DNA from: Sulfurimonas autotrophica DSM 16294 | GTDB lineage: Bacteria; Campylobacterota; Campylobacteria; Campylobacterales; Sulfurimonadaceae | Direction of reading: 5' to 3' | Assembly: GCF_000147355.1 (NCBI RefSeq) | Contig: NC_014506.1 | Coordinates: forward strand, 1,302,001 to 1,366,000 | Length of the DNA: 64,000 bases | Shown: in pieces, positions 45,944 through 54,522 of the stretch | How positions within the stretch are numbered: the stretch's first letter is position 1 | How the letters are laid out: every line of letters starts with the position of its first letter | Position numbers and translations under genes: made by a program | The notes under the pieces: model-generated | Database searches by the model: none | What the model was told of the DNA's origin: nothing | The model's input: the letters and a program-made list of their open reading frames with translations, nothing else

Positions 45944-46939
45944 CTATTTTATAAGAATTTTCTCATTATCAACATAAAAAGCTTTATCTCCGACAAAAAC
46001 AAGTCCGTCATTCAAATCTACTTCATGTATAGTATAGTCAAAAGTTTTCTTATTTACAACTATCATATACCCTTCTTTTTCCAGAACATATAAATTGTCT
46101 CCGTCACTAATCATGCCTAAAAAGTGTGCGAAAGGAAATTTTACCTTGGAGTCAACCTGTAAAGAAGGTGTCAAAGAAATAATTTCACCTTGTTTTGTTG
46201 TTATAAATATATTTTTATCATCATGGACTATATTTCGTACTTCAAACTTGGCACGCACCTCTTTTTGTGAAAGTGCCAAAATTTTTGAATCACTTGAAGC
46301 AATAATTTTATCGCCAAAAATACTAAAGTATATAATATTATTAAAATAATCATCAGATGAAACTATGACGGTTCTGAGTCTTTTTTTCAATTTAGAATTA
46401 ACAATAACAATTTTGCCATCCAGAGTTGAAAAGATTACTAAATCATTCATAAAATAGGGCTGTACTATTCTAATGTCATTTGCAAGTGCCTTACCGCCCT
46501 GCTCTTTAAACAATAATTCTTTTGAATCCATATCATATAAGGCTATTTCATTATTGGCAAATAAAACTGCTAAAATATTATCTTTTACACCTGCAGTTGC
46601 TATTGTTCTTTTCAACTCAAAATGTTTTGCAAGTTTAGGTGTTTTTTGTGATGTAACAGTTAAATTTCCATCAATAGTAGCAGACAAAACCCAGCCGTCA
46701 CTTTCGCCAAGTACTCTTTGATATTCACTGTCTATTTGTATACTTACATTGCCGTCTCTGCCTAGAATTTTACCATTACCCAAAAGTGCTGCATTAGATG
46801 CTATATCAACTATATCATCTTCAATATCAGCGTACTTTTCCCAGTCGTTAGCAACTTTTTTCGGTTCAAAAACTTCTTTTGTACTACAAGCACTGAACAA
46901 TAAAATAATGGCTGATGCAAGAAATATATATGTTTTCAA
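45944..46939 (-). CDS. Beta-propeller lipoprotein (BamB-like)
   Basis: This 331-aa lipoprotein has a lipobox near residue 18 (LLFSACS). Repeated beta-rich units of about 40 residues follow (NNEIALYDMDSKELLFKEQG; STLDGKIVIVNSKLKKRLRT), as in the PQQ-like propeller of BamB. Directly upstream, 3 nt away, is a YfgM-like membrane protein; in Escherichia coli yfgM and bamB are also adjacent. This supports a role in outer membrane protein assembly, but similarity is structural in style, not strong in sequence. Confidence 0.68.
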   Translation of the reverse strand: MKTYIFLASAIILLFSACSTKEVFEPKKVANDWEKYADIEDDIVDIASNAALLGNGKILGRDGNVSIQIDSEYQRVLGESDGWVLSATIDGNLTVTSQKTPKLAKHFELKRTIATAGVKDNILAVLFANNEIALYDMDSKELLFKEQGGKALANDIRIVQPYFMNDLVIFSTLDGKIVIVNSKLKKRLRTVIVSSDDYFNNIIYFSIFGDKIIASSDSKILALSQKEVRAKFEVRNIVHDDKNIFITTKQGEIISLTPSLQVDSKVKFPFAHFLGMISDGDNLYVLEKEGYMIVVNKKTFDYTIHEVDLNDGLVFVGDKAFYVDNEKILIK

Positions 46940-46942
46940 AAT

Positions 46943-47539
46943 TTACTTTACTCCATAATGCATTAAAGCACGAGAAACCTGTGCCAATGGAGAACTAGTA
47001 CTAATCATGCTTAATTTAGAGTGTGCCTCATCCAGTTTTTTTTCTTTCATTAAAATAATTGCGGCCTGAACCTGTGCCAAATCTCTGTAGATTGCATTTT
47101 GTTTCTCGCTGTAATTTTCAAGTTTATTTAAATCTTGCAAGTTTTGTGCAGCTTCATATGTGGATAAATCATCTATTAATAAAGCTTTTGAACTTTGAAG
47201 TTTTTCTAACTCTTTTACATTTTTGGCTACAACTGCCTGAGAATACATCCATACATCATGCAAAGCAGGACTTAATGAGGCCAACGTAGCCAATGTTGCT
47301 TCATCTTTCGGATTTGCTTCCAATTTCAAAAGTGCTTCATTTGCAGCTTCAAGCGTATGCTCTTTATTGATATTATAAGTAATATTACCTACAACAAACA
47401 GTGTAATTGCGACAACTGAACCAATCATGACATTTTTATATTTTTTTACAAACTTCTCTGTAACTACTGCTTTCTCAAAAAACTTCTCTTCTGAAGTCAA
47501 TTCATCTTTAACCATTTCAATATTGTCTTTTAAGCTCAA
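46943..47539 (-). CDS. YfgM-like membrane-anchored TPR protein
   Basis: This 198-aa protein has a short cytoplasmic head, one membrane helix (about 36-56) and a periplasmic helical region with TPR-like units (DLAQVQAAIILMKEKKLDEA), matching the YfgM/TPR_21 layout of the SecYEG-associated chaperone. The start is the TTG at 47537-47539, with AAGGA upstream. It heads the operon with the BamB-like lipoprotein, a Xer recombinase and an HD protein, and is divergent from gatC. Confidence 0.75.
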   Translation of the reverse strand: MSLKDNIEMVKDELTSEEKFFEKAVVTEKFVKKYKNVMIGSVVAITLFVVGNITYNINKEHTLEAANEALLKLEANPKDEATLATLASLSPALHDVWMYSQAVVAKNVKELEKLQSSKALLIDDLSTYEAAQNLQDLNKLENYSEKQNAIYRDLAQVQAAIILMKEKKLDEAHSKLSMISTSSPLAQVSRALMHYGVK

Positions 47540-47669
47540 AAATTATTCCTTGTATTTTCTAAAAGTTTATAATGTTACCCACAAATAAGTTAAAGTTTTA
47601 TCAAATACCTGAGTAAACCTAAGTTTTCTATGATAAAATTTAAAAAATAAAATATTTACAGGATAAAAA

Positions 47670-47960
47670 ATGCAAGTAGATGATGCACTATTAACAAGAT
47701 TGGAAAAATTATCTTTTTTACATGTAAGTGATGATAAACGTAAAGAAATTGTATCACAACTCTCAGAAATCGTAAGTTTTGTAGACAATTTAAGTGAGCT
47801 AAATACAGAAGGGGTAGATGATACTTTTGCTATGAACGACAAAGCAACCCCGCTAAGAGAAGATACTCCTCACTGCGACTCATCCATTAGTGAAGAAATT
47901 TTAATACATGCTCCAAACAGTGCAGACAACTTTTTTATTGTTCCAAAAATCATAGAGTAA
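47670..47960 (+). CDS. gatC: Asp-tRNA(Asn)/Glu-tRNA(Gln) amidotransferase subunit C
   Basis: This 96-aa protein is the small stabilising subunit of GatCAB. It has the typical helix LLTRLEKLSFLHVSDDKRKE, the segment LSEIVSFVDNLSELNTEGV and the C-terminal PLREDTPHCD before the NFFIVPKIIE end. It is found where asparagine and glutamine tRNAs are made by transamidation, as in Campylobacterota. gatA and gatB are not here. TTACATGTAA lies at 47718-47727. Confidence 0.94.
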   Translation: MQVDDALLTRLEKLSFLHVSDDKRKEIVSQLSEIVSFVDNLSELNTEGVDDTFAMNDKATPLREDTPHCDSSISEEILIHAPNSADNFFIVPKIIE

Positions 47961-47964
47961 TATC

Positions 47965-48306
47965 ATGATAAAAGTTTATGGCATTAAAAATTGCGACAGT
48001 GTCAAAAAGGCACTCTCATTTTTTAAAAAACATAATGTAGAATATGAACTTTTCGACTTTAAAACACAAGAACTTCCTTGTGAAAAAATACAAGACTGGG
48101 TTTCAAAGGTCAGTATAAAACCTCTCTTTAACGCCAGAAGCACTACCTATAGAAATCTAAAACTAAAAGAATTAAACCTTAATGAAGTCCAGCAGCAAGA
48201 GTGGCTCTGTAAAGAAAATCTACTCATAAAACGCCCCGTAATTGAGTATAATGATAATGTCATTGTAGGATTTAATGAAGAACAATATCAAAGGAGTTTC
48301 TCATGA
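47965..48306 (+). CDS. ArsC/Spx-family protein
   Basis: This 113-aa thioredoxin-fold protein has the ArsC-family start VYGIKNCDSVKKAL, with a single N-terminal cysteine, and the C-terminal KRPVIEYNDNVIVGF. The intermediate NARSTTYRNL resembles YffB-like members more than true arsenate reductases. No ars genes are near. It lies 4 nt after gatC and overlaps pilT by 4 nt (ATGA). Confidence 0.85.
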   Translation: MIKVYGIKNCDSVKKALSFFKKHNVEYELFDFKTQELPCEKIQDWVSKVSIKPLFNARSTTYRNLKLKELNLNEVQQQEWLCKENLLIKRPVIEYNDNVIVGFNEEQYQRSFS

Positions 48307-49400
48307 GTGAAGAAGTAGCAGCACAGAGTTCGTCTCAAAAAATGGATATAAAAAAACTGTTAAAAAGTGTTTTGGCATTTAAGTCTTCTGATTTACACCT
48401 GGTTGTCGGTAGTGAACCGCAGATTAGAATAGACAAAGAGTTGCGTGCTTTGAACCTTCCTGTATTAACTGCTAATGATGTTGAAGAGATGGCATATTCT
48501 TTGATCGAGGACAAGCAAAAGAAAGTGTTTGAAGAACACAACGAGTTAGATTTCTCATTTGAACTTAAAGATATTGGCCGTTTTCGTGCAAACTTTTATA
48601 GAACTATTCACGGAATTGCCTGTGCTTTTCGTATGATTCCTATTGAGATTCCAACACTTGACGAATATGGTAATCCTCCGATTTTTAAAGAGCTTGTAAA
48701 AAAGGAAAAAGGGCTTATTTTAGTGACCGGCCCTACGGGTTCCGGTAAATCAACAACACTTGCATCAATGCTTCATGAAATAAATATGACAGAACGCCGC
48801 CATATTATCACGATTGAAGATCCGGTGGAGTTCGTTCATAAAAATATAAAATCTCTCTTCTCTCAACGTGATGTAGGAAGTAATACAGAATCATTTGCCA
48901 CAGCACTCAAATATTCACTTCGTCAAGATCCCGACATCATTCTCATCGGGGAGATGCGTGATGCTGAAACCATTGGTGCCGCATTAACAGCAGCCGAAAC
49001 AGGTCACTTGGTTTTTGGAACCCTGCATACAAACTCTGCACCTGGAACTATTAACCGTATTATTGATGTATTTGACGGCGAAGAACAAGCTCAAGTTAGA
49101 GCACAGTTGGCCTCTTCATTAGTAGCTGTAGTTTCCCAAACACTTATTCCAAGAGTGGGAAGCGGTAAAGTTGCTACTCAAGAAATTCTCATTACAAATC
49201 CGGCTGTGCAAAATCAGATTAGAGAAGACAAAGTCCATCAAATTTATTCACAAATGCAGCTGAATCAACAAGAAACGAATATGACAACGCAAACACAACA
49301 GCTTATAGAACTGCTTCAGAAAAAAGTTATTTCAAAAGAAAATGCTATAAAAAACTCCAATAGACCTGAGGAATTACTTAAAATGATAGGGGCTCTTTAG
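48303..49400 (+). CDS. pilT: Type IV pilus retraction ATPase PilT
   Basis: This 365-aa hexameric ATPase depolymerises pilin fibres. An N-terminal PAS-like domain (FKSSDLHLVVGSEPQIRID) precedes Walker A GPTGSGKST, the Asp box (IEDPVEFVH), Walker B (PDIILIGEMRD) and the His box (GHLVFGTLHTNSA). The AIRNLIRE-type retraction motif is not evident; the corresponding stretch reads AVQNQIRED. It is the last gene of the gatC operon and overlaps the convergent MidA gene by 4 nt. Confidence 0.94.
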   Translation: MSEEVAAQSSSQKMDIKKLLKSVLAFKSSDLHLVVGSEPQIRIDKELRALNLPVLTANDVEEMAYSLIEDKQKKVFEEHNELDFSFELKDIGRFRANFYRTIHGIACAFRMIPIEIPTLDEYGNPPIFKELVKKEKGLILVTGPTGSGKSTTLASMLHEINMTERRHIITIEDPVEFVHKNIKSLFSQRDVGSNTESFATALKYSLRQDPDIILIGEMRDAETIGAALTAAETGHLVFGTLHTNSAPGTINRIIDVFDGEEQAQVRAQLASSLVAVVSQTLIPRVGSGKVATQEILITNPAVQNQIREDKVHQIYSQMQLNQQETNMTTQTQQLIELLQKKVISKENAIKNSNRPEELLKMIGAL

Positions 49401-50389
49401 GCACCCTTTCTAAATTTTATCATTTTAAATCTTTCTCCTAAAAAATTTGGCATTATCAGCATTTTTGCTTTTTCAAGTTCCTGTTTATATATTTTTTCAT
49501 CAGCATTGGCTTTTAACATCTCTAAAAGCTCTAAAATCCCCATATCTACAAGTGCAACCATTTGTGCTTTAAACTCTACAAATTCCACACCTGCCTCTTC
49601 ATAAGCATCCTTTACATGTAAAAAGGTGACATCATAGGTTATATCACTTTTACCAAAAAGTTCTGCTCTGTTTAAACCCTCTTCAAAAAATGGATGGACT
49701 TCATGCTTTGTATAAATTCTGAGAGAAAAATCAGGACGAGCCTGCATCTCACCGTAATCAAAACTTATAAATTCAAATTTTTTAGCAGCATTAGCCATCT
49801 CTTTTGCAAATTCTTCATATCCTACGGCTATTTCGCCTCTGTCTTTATGATATTTTTTTGCCTTTATTTGCACCCAGTCATCTTTTACATCAAACAGTAC
49901 TTCATGATTTTCAACTCTTGCACTCTCACCTTTAAAGTAAAGTTCACAAGGAAATGCATCAAATATTTCATTTGCTATAAAAAAAGCATTTTCACATTGC
50001 AGCTCATTTAAAGATTTGTAATGTGTCAATGCAACAGCATCACCAAAACTCTCGCCAAAATACTCTCTTTGATATTTTTGCAAATCATCAAATCTCTCTA
50101 TAATTACAAACTGAAATGTAGACAAAAGTTCCGGTCTCAGTGTATAAATAAACTCGCACACATCCGCCAAAAAATACCCATGATGCGCACCTATTTCACA
50201 AATCACTGCATCTTTTTGCAAAAACCCTTCATCCACAAGCGAAATAATATGCTTGGCAATCGTACCGCCAAAAAATTTGCTTGTACTTACTGCCGTGTAA
50301 AAATCACCGCTTTTTCCTATATTTTTATATGTTGCATAGTAACCATCTTCGCCATAAAGCCACTCTGTCATATATTCACTAAATTTCAT
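49397..50389 (-). CDS. MidA/NDUFAF7-family SAM-dependent methyltransferase
   Basis: This 330-aa protein belongs to the DUF185 family, whose mitochondrial member methylates a complex I subunit. The segments FYTAVSTSKFFGG and CEIGAHHGYFLAD hold motif I, and IANEIFDAFPC is the family hallmark. In bacteria the substrate is unknown. Its ATG follows the stop of the upstream TolC gene without a gap. TTACATGTAA at 49612-49621 encodes Leu-His-Val. Confidence 0.88.
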   Translation of the reverse strand: MKFSEYMTEWLYGEDGYYATYKNIGKSGDFYTAVSTSKFFGGTIAKHIISLVDEGFLQKDAVICEIGAHHGYFLADVCEFIYTLRPELLSTFQFVIIERFDDLQKYQREYFGESFGDAVALTHYKSLNELQCENAFFIANEIFDAFPCELYFKGESARVENHEVLFDVKDDWVQIKAKKYHKDRGEIAVGYEEFAKEMANAAKKFEFISFDYGEMQARPDFSLRIYTKHEVHPFFEEGLNRAELFGKSDITYDVTFLHVKDAYEEAGVEFVEFKAQMVALVDMGILELLEMLKANADEKIYKQELEKAKMLIMPNFLGERFKMIKFRKGA

Positions 50390-51622
50390 TTATTCTCCGT
50401 TAACATACATCTCATAGAGATTTAAAAGTTCTAACTGTTTGTCTATTTCATATATTTTTGTATCTATATTTTGTATCTGCAGAGAGTTTTCAAGTGTTTT
50501 GACATCATACTCTGTCTTATATCCTGCCTTAAAAAGTTCTTTTGTATCGTTTAAAAGCTTGGCATACAACGCAATATTTTCATTACTCAAAGATATTTTT
50601 TTATTAAAATTTTCAATATTGTGCATGACCTGTTCATACAAAGAATTTAATTCTCTTTGCTTGTCTTTTTGCACAACTTTCGCTTTTAAATAATCTACTT
50701 TTGCAGATTCAATATCCCTGAATGTATTAATATCAAGCGGAATTGAAGCAGAAACTCCATAATCATAATAATCCAATTCATTTGAATTACTTACAACCGT
50801 CGAACCAACTTGAAAAGCTTGATTTGTCGTCAGTTTCCAATTATATCCTGCTGTGAGGTTTACTCTTGGAAGGTATTTTGCAATAGTTACATCTTTATTG
50901 TATCTGTTTTTCTCTATTTGAGCTTTATTCATTTGTAACACTATATTATGCTTTAAAAACTCTTCATTATTTAAATAGTCCAAATGAGGAATATTTACTT
51001 TTTTATAATCCAAATCACTTAAAGCATGAAACGAACTGATTAATTTCTCTTTAGCCGTTTGAATATCATATAAAGCAGATACAGCTACATTTTTTTGTAT
51101 AATTGCATCATCTAAAAAACCGGAGTCAAGCTGCCCGCTGAAATACTCCTCTTTTTTTTGTTCTAAATTTATTTGGGCGTTTTTAATTTGTAATTCTTGC
51201 TTCTCTTCTTTAAGCTGTGTCTGTTTTATCTGCATTAAAGTAGCAATTGTATCTTTAATCATTTTACGTTTTGCTACATCTATGGAATAATTTGTATAGT
51301 ATTTACTTGCATTGGCAAATTTGATGCCGTAGTAAATACCTCCACTTTGAAAAATAGGCTGATTTATACGTATTGCTGCACTTTGATTTGACTGCTTCGT
51401 ATTATACGGATTACTTTTGGAATAACTGTAATTAATTTGAATAGGTGCTATCCATGAATCACGCAGTTTAGAACTCTGGGCATCATTTTTTTCATAGTCA
51501 TATTGAAACTGCAGCTGCTTATAAGAAGATATAAACTTCCCTAAAGTGCTGTTATGCTCATCTGCAAAAAGAGTGCTGCTAAAGCTGAGACATAGCAGAG
51601 TTAAGAGCGCTAAAGCCTTCAT
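50390..51622 (-). CDS. TolC-family outer membrane protein
   Basis: This 410-aa protein has a signal peptide (MKALALLTLLCLSFSSTLFA) and the two-fold OEP helical repeats (DVAKRKMIKDTIATLMQIKQ; YAKLLNDTKELFKAGYKTEY). I start it at the ATG at 51620-51622, with GAGGAAA six nt upstream. It therefore begins 44 nt inside the end of argD, and is probably translationally coupled to it. An adaptor-like protein is encoded three genes upstream (54522-55322); no inner-membrane pump is in view. Confidence 0.88.
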   Translation of the reverse strand: MKALALLTLLCLSFSSTLFADEHNSTLGKFISSYKQLQFQYDYEKNDAQSSKLRDSWIAPIQINYSYSKSNPYNTKQSNQSAAIRINQPIFQSGGIYYGIKFANASKYYTNYSIDVAKRKMIKDTIATLMQIKQTQLKEEKQELQIKNAQINLEQKKEEYFSGQLDSGFLDDAIIQKNVAVSALYDIQTAKEKLISSFHALSDLDYKKVNIPHLDYLNNEEFLKHNIVLQMNKAQIEKNRYNKDVTIAKYLPRVNLTAGYNWKLTTNQAFQVGSTVVSNSNELDYYDYGVSASIPLDINTFRDIESAKVDYLKAKVVQKDKQRELNSLYEQVMHNIENFNKKISLSNENIALYAKLLNDTKELFKAGYKTEYDVKTLENSLQIQNIDTKIYEIDKQLELLNLYEMYVNGE

Positions 51623-52760
51623 CAATTTCCTCTTTTGTTATTGTAAGCGGCGGTAAAAATCTGAGCGTATTTCTTCCGGCTTTAAGGACCATTACACCAT
51701 TCTGTCTTGCAAGATTTATAATATTTGTTAGAGTATCGCCGTCTTTAACACGAAGTCCACACATCATTCCTATGCCGACTTTTTGTGTGAATGTGTCTTG
51801 ATATGCCTCATAAAATTTTTCCAATGCCTGGTTAAACATTAAAGAAGTTATTTCTAAATCACCGCTTTGTTTTTTTTCATTAAGAATATCTACAACTTCA
51901 CAAACTGCATGGCTGCTTAAATAGTTACCGCCGAAAGTTGAACCATGATCTCCTGCTTGTAAAACATGTTTGAGTGTTGTCATTACAATTCCGACAGGAA
52001 CACCACCGCCGACACCTTTTGCCAGTGTAATAATTTCAGGTTCTATCTCATAAGCTTGACTCGCCGTAAATTCACCGATTCTATAAGCTCCGGTTTGTAC
52101 TTCATCAACAATAAGAGGAATTTCACGTTCTTTTAACAATTTTGCCACTTGTTGTACTTTTTCTTTATTTTGAGGTTCTACTCCGCCCTCACCCTGAATT
52201 AATTCGATCATCACACCTGCTGTATGATCATCTAACAGTGATTCTATTTCATCTATATCTTCAGCATATACAAAGCCATCAGGAAACGGTCCGAAATAAT
52301 TATGCATAGACTCCTGACCGGTTGCTTTAACCGTTGTAATAGTACGTCCGTGAAATGAATGATTCAATGTAATAATTTTGTATCTTTTTATCTCCCCGTC
52401 ACGTTCACCATGTTTTCTTGCAATTTTTATAGCCCCTTCATTTGCTTCAGCACCGCTGTTTCCAAAAAAACACTGCATATCATAGCCGCTTGCCTCTACA
52501 ACTTTTTGTGCAGCAAGTGCCTGCGGAGCAATATAATAAAGGTTTGATGTATGTGTGAGACTTGCAACCTGCTCACATAATGCTTTGGCCACTCTTTCAT
52601 TGGCATGACCGACAGAGACCACACCGATTCCTGACGTAAAATCTATATATTTTTTTCCCTCACTATCAAAGAGTGTGGCATTTTTACCACTTACAAATTC
52701 AACGTCAGCCCTTGCATATGTAGGTAAAACATATTGGTTATCTATTTCTTTAATGTTCAT
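51579..52760 (-). CDS. argD: Acetylornithine aminotransferase
   Basis: This 393-aa class III PLP aminotransferase acts in arginine (and often lysine) biosynthesis. The PLP lysine is K248 in TLAKGVGGGVPVG; phosphate contacts include FFGNSGAEANEGAIK, and the Asp of VDEVQTG holds the ring nitrogen. Length and motifs are typical. It lies between a molybdopterin oxidoreductase gene (17 nt upstream) and a TolC gene that overlaps its 3' end by 44 nt, an unusual company for a biosynthetic gene. Confidence 0.93.
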   Translation of the reverse strand: MNIKEIDNQYVLPTYARADVEFVSGKNATLFDSEGKKYIDFTSGIGVVSVGHANERVAKALCEQVASLTHTSNLYYIAPQALAAQKVVEASGYDMQCFFGNSGAEANEGAIKIARKHGERDGEIKRYKIITLNHSFHGRTITTVKATGQESMHNYFGPFPDGFVYAEDIDEIESLLDDHTAGVMIELIQGEGGVEPQNKEKVQQVAKLLKEREIPLIVDEVQTGAYRIGEFTASQAYEIEPEIITLAKGVGGGVPVGIVMTTLKHVLQAGDHGSTFGGNYLSSHAVCEVVDILNEKKQSGDLEITSLMFNQALEKFYEAYQDTFTQKVGIGMMCGLRVKDGDTLTNIINLARQNGVMVLKAGRNTLRFLPPLTITKEEIDEGFSALNSAMSQL

Positions 52761-52776
52761 TTTTTATATTCTCTCT

Positions 52777-54522
52777 TTACTTTTTAGTAATTTTAACTTT
52801 ATTTTCTTGAAAAACAGCACTTTTACCTTCATAAGAATGTTTTGATGATGTCAAATTATTCACACCGGGCGTTCCGCTGTATATTAAAAGTGTATCATCA
52901 CGCAGTCGATTATCATTTTTTACTTCTAAAACGACACTACCGTTTTCTGAAGTGAGTTCCAGCTGTTGTGTGTCATTATACCCATGAGAGGGGTTTATAT
53001 AGACATATGTGTCTCGCTTAAACTGTGAATTCAAACTTGTATGACTTTTAGGTGTTATAAGATTAAATTCATCTTCACCTTCACTCTGCTGTGTTTCAAA
53101 CTCCTCAAGAAAAACAAATTCTGAATCACTTGTGTCAAAACCGTCTTTGTACGGAATTGCTTCTCTGTTTTCAACTTCAAAGCATCCGTTTATTTTTTTA
53201 ATACCAAAATTTTTAAAATACTGTAAATATTCTTGTTCTGATTTAAGTTCTATGTTAAATTCTTTACATAAATAAGCGGCCAAATCATACTCGCTGATGC
53301 CGATATCACTCTCGATTTGTTTATTCATAACCATTAATCCGTTATGAGAATATGAAGTTCTTATATCTTCCTTTTCCAAGAAAGTTTTTGCAGGAATAAC
53401 CAAGTCTGCCATTGCACTTGTTTCATTCTCATATAAACCGAAATAAACTACATTCGGCGTTTTTTCCAGTGCGTTTTTGACTCTCAAGCTGTCAGGCATT
53501 TGTGCAAGAGGATTAGAACCCTGAATAAAAACAGTATCAAACTCATCAAAATTGGTATTTACTTTAGAAACTCGTTTGGCTTTTATCTCAAAAGGTGATT
53601 CAATTGCCTCTTTGGAATTTCCAAGATAAGCAACTCCACATCCTTCTTTGCCAAAAAAGCCCAGAGAAACGGCAAAAGCATCAATACTGCGCATTACATC
53701 AGCACCGTCTCTATATTTTTGAATACCAACGCCACAAACTATGGCCACTTTTTTATCAATGGTATATTCTAGTATATCACCTATGTTACCTAAAGTCACA
53801 CCTATATTTTCAAGCGTAGTCTTAATACGGACACTCTGTGTCAGTTCATAATATTCTTCAAACTCACTTGCATATTTTTCAACGAACTCTTCATTCAAAC
53901 TGTCATTAATATGAACAAATCTTGACAAAAGAAGCGCAAGATAAATATCAGTATGGGGCTTAATCTGTACATGTAAATCAGCCATTTGAGCTATTTTAGT
54001 TTTAACAGGATCAATTACTATAATGGTTTTATCTTTTATAAGTGGTAAAAGATGCGAAGATGTCGTATGTGGATTTCTTCCCCAAAAAATAATAACATCA
54101 GATTTCTCAATCTCACTCAAAGACATATTTTTATTGCTGCCTCTGCCTTCTATAATTCCTGCTTCTCCCGCACCGTCACATAAAGTTCCGTTCGTAAGCG
54201 TTGCACCGAGATTTGCAAAGAAATGGTCAGTCACTTCCTGCATTAAGGCAAAATTACCACTTCCGCGATAATGCAAGATATCACTTTTAAGTTCAGATTT
54301 AAAAAGCTCTTTCAGTTTTAGAAGTGCCTCTTTCATTGTGATTTCTTGACCTTTATATCTTGGCTTGATTATTCTTTCAAATTTGTCGTAATGGTTTAAA
54401 TGAGAACATAAAAAACCGTTAGTGTGTCCATTTTTAAAAGGTTTTAATCTATTTTCATCATAAATTATACCACATGCATCATAGCAGTCAAGCGGACATG
54501 CTGTTATACTACTTTTTTTCAT
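52777..54522 (-). CDS. Molybdopterin-dependent oxidoreductase (DMSO reductase family), cytoplasmic
   Basis: This 581-aa protein is shorter than most of its family (700-900 aa). An N-terminal [4Fe-4S] motif (C9, C13, C17, C39) precedes molybdopterin-binding segments (WGRNPHTTSSHLLPLI, VFIQGSNPLAQMPDS) and a C-terminal MopB domain (TYVYINPSHGYNDTQQLELT). C115 in TLCDGAGEAG is the likely Mo/W ligand by position. It has no Tat signal, so it should be cytoplasmic. The substrate is unknown. Its start overlaps the adaptor gene by one base. Confidence 0.9.
   Translation of the reverse strand: MKKSSITACPLDCYDACGIIYDENRLKPFKNGHTNGFLCSHLNHYDKFERIIKPRYKGQEITMKEALLKLKELFKSELKSDILHYRGSGNFALMQEVTDHFFANLGATLTNGTLCDGAGEAGIIEGRGSNKNMSLSEIEKSDVIIFWGRNPHTTSSHLLPLIKDKTIIVIDPVKTKIAQMADLHVQIKPHTDIYLALLLSRFVHINDSLNEEFVEKYASEFEEYYELTQSVRIKTTLENIGVTLGNIGDILEYTIDKKVAIVCGVGIQKYRDGADVMRSIDAFAVSLGFFGKEGCGVAYLGNSKEAIESPFEIKAKRVSKVNTNFDEFDTVFIQGSNPLAQMPDSLRVKNALEKTPNVVYFGLYENETSAMADLVIPAKTFLEKEDIRTSYSHNGLMVMNKQIESDIGISEYDLAAYLCKEFNIELKSEQEYLQYFKNFGIKKINGCFEVENREAIPYKDGFDTSDSEFVFLEEFETQQSEGEDEFNLITPKSHTSLNSQFKRDTYVYINPSHGYNDTQQLELTSENGSVVLEVKNDNRLRDDTLLIYSGTPGVNNLTSSKHSYEGKSAVFQENKVKITKK

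Larger units (their letters stand above)
1376..49621. repeat. Dispersed palindrome family TTACATGTAA (14 perfect copies)
   Basis: Perfect copies start at 1376, 5742, 7541, 9782, 13249, 17449, 19995, 20784, 27381, 30871, 41630, 45478, 47718 and 49612. Copies with one mismatch that keep the ACATGT core start at 10217, 16827, 41240 and 53967. All perfect copies lie inside genes, on neither strand in particular because the site is its own reverse complement. Eleven are read as Leu-His-Val (TTA CAT GTA) and three as Thr-Cys-Lys or Thr-Cys-Asn. The flanking bases are not conserved beyond the ten. About 0.2-0.3 copies are expected by chance at about 35% G+C. Confidence 0.85.
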
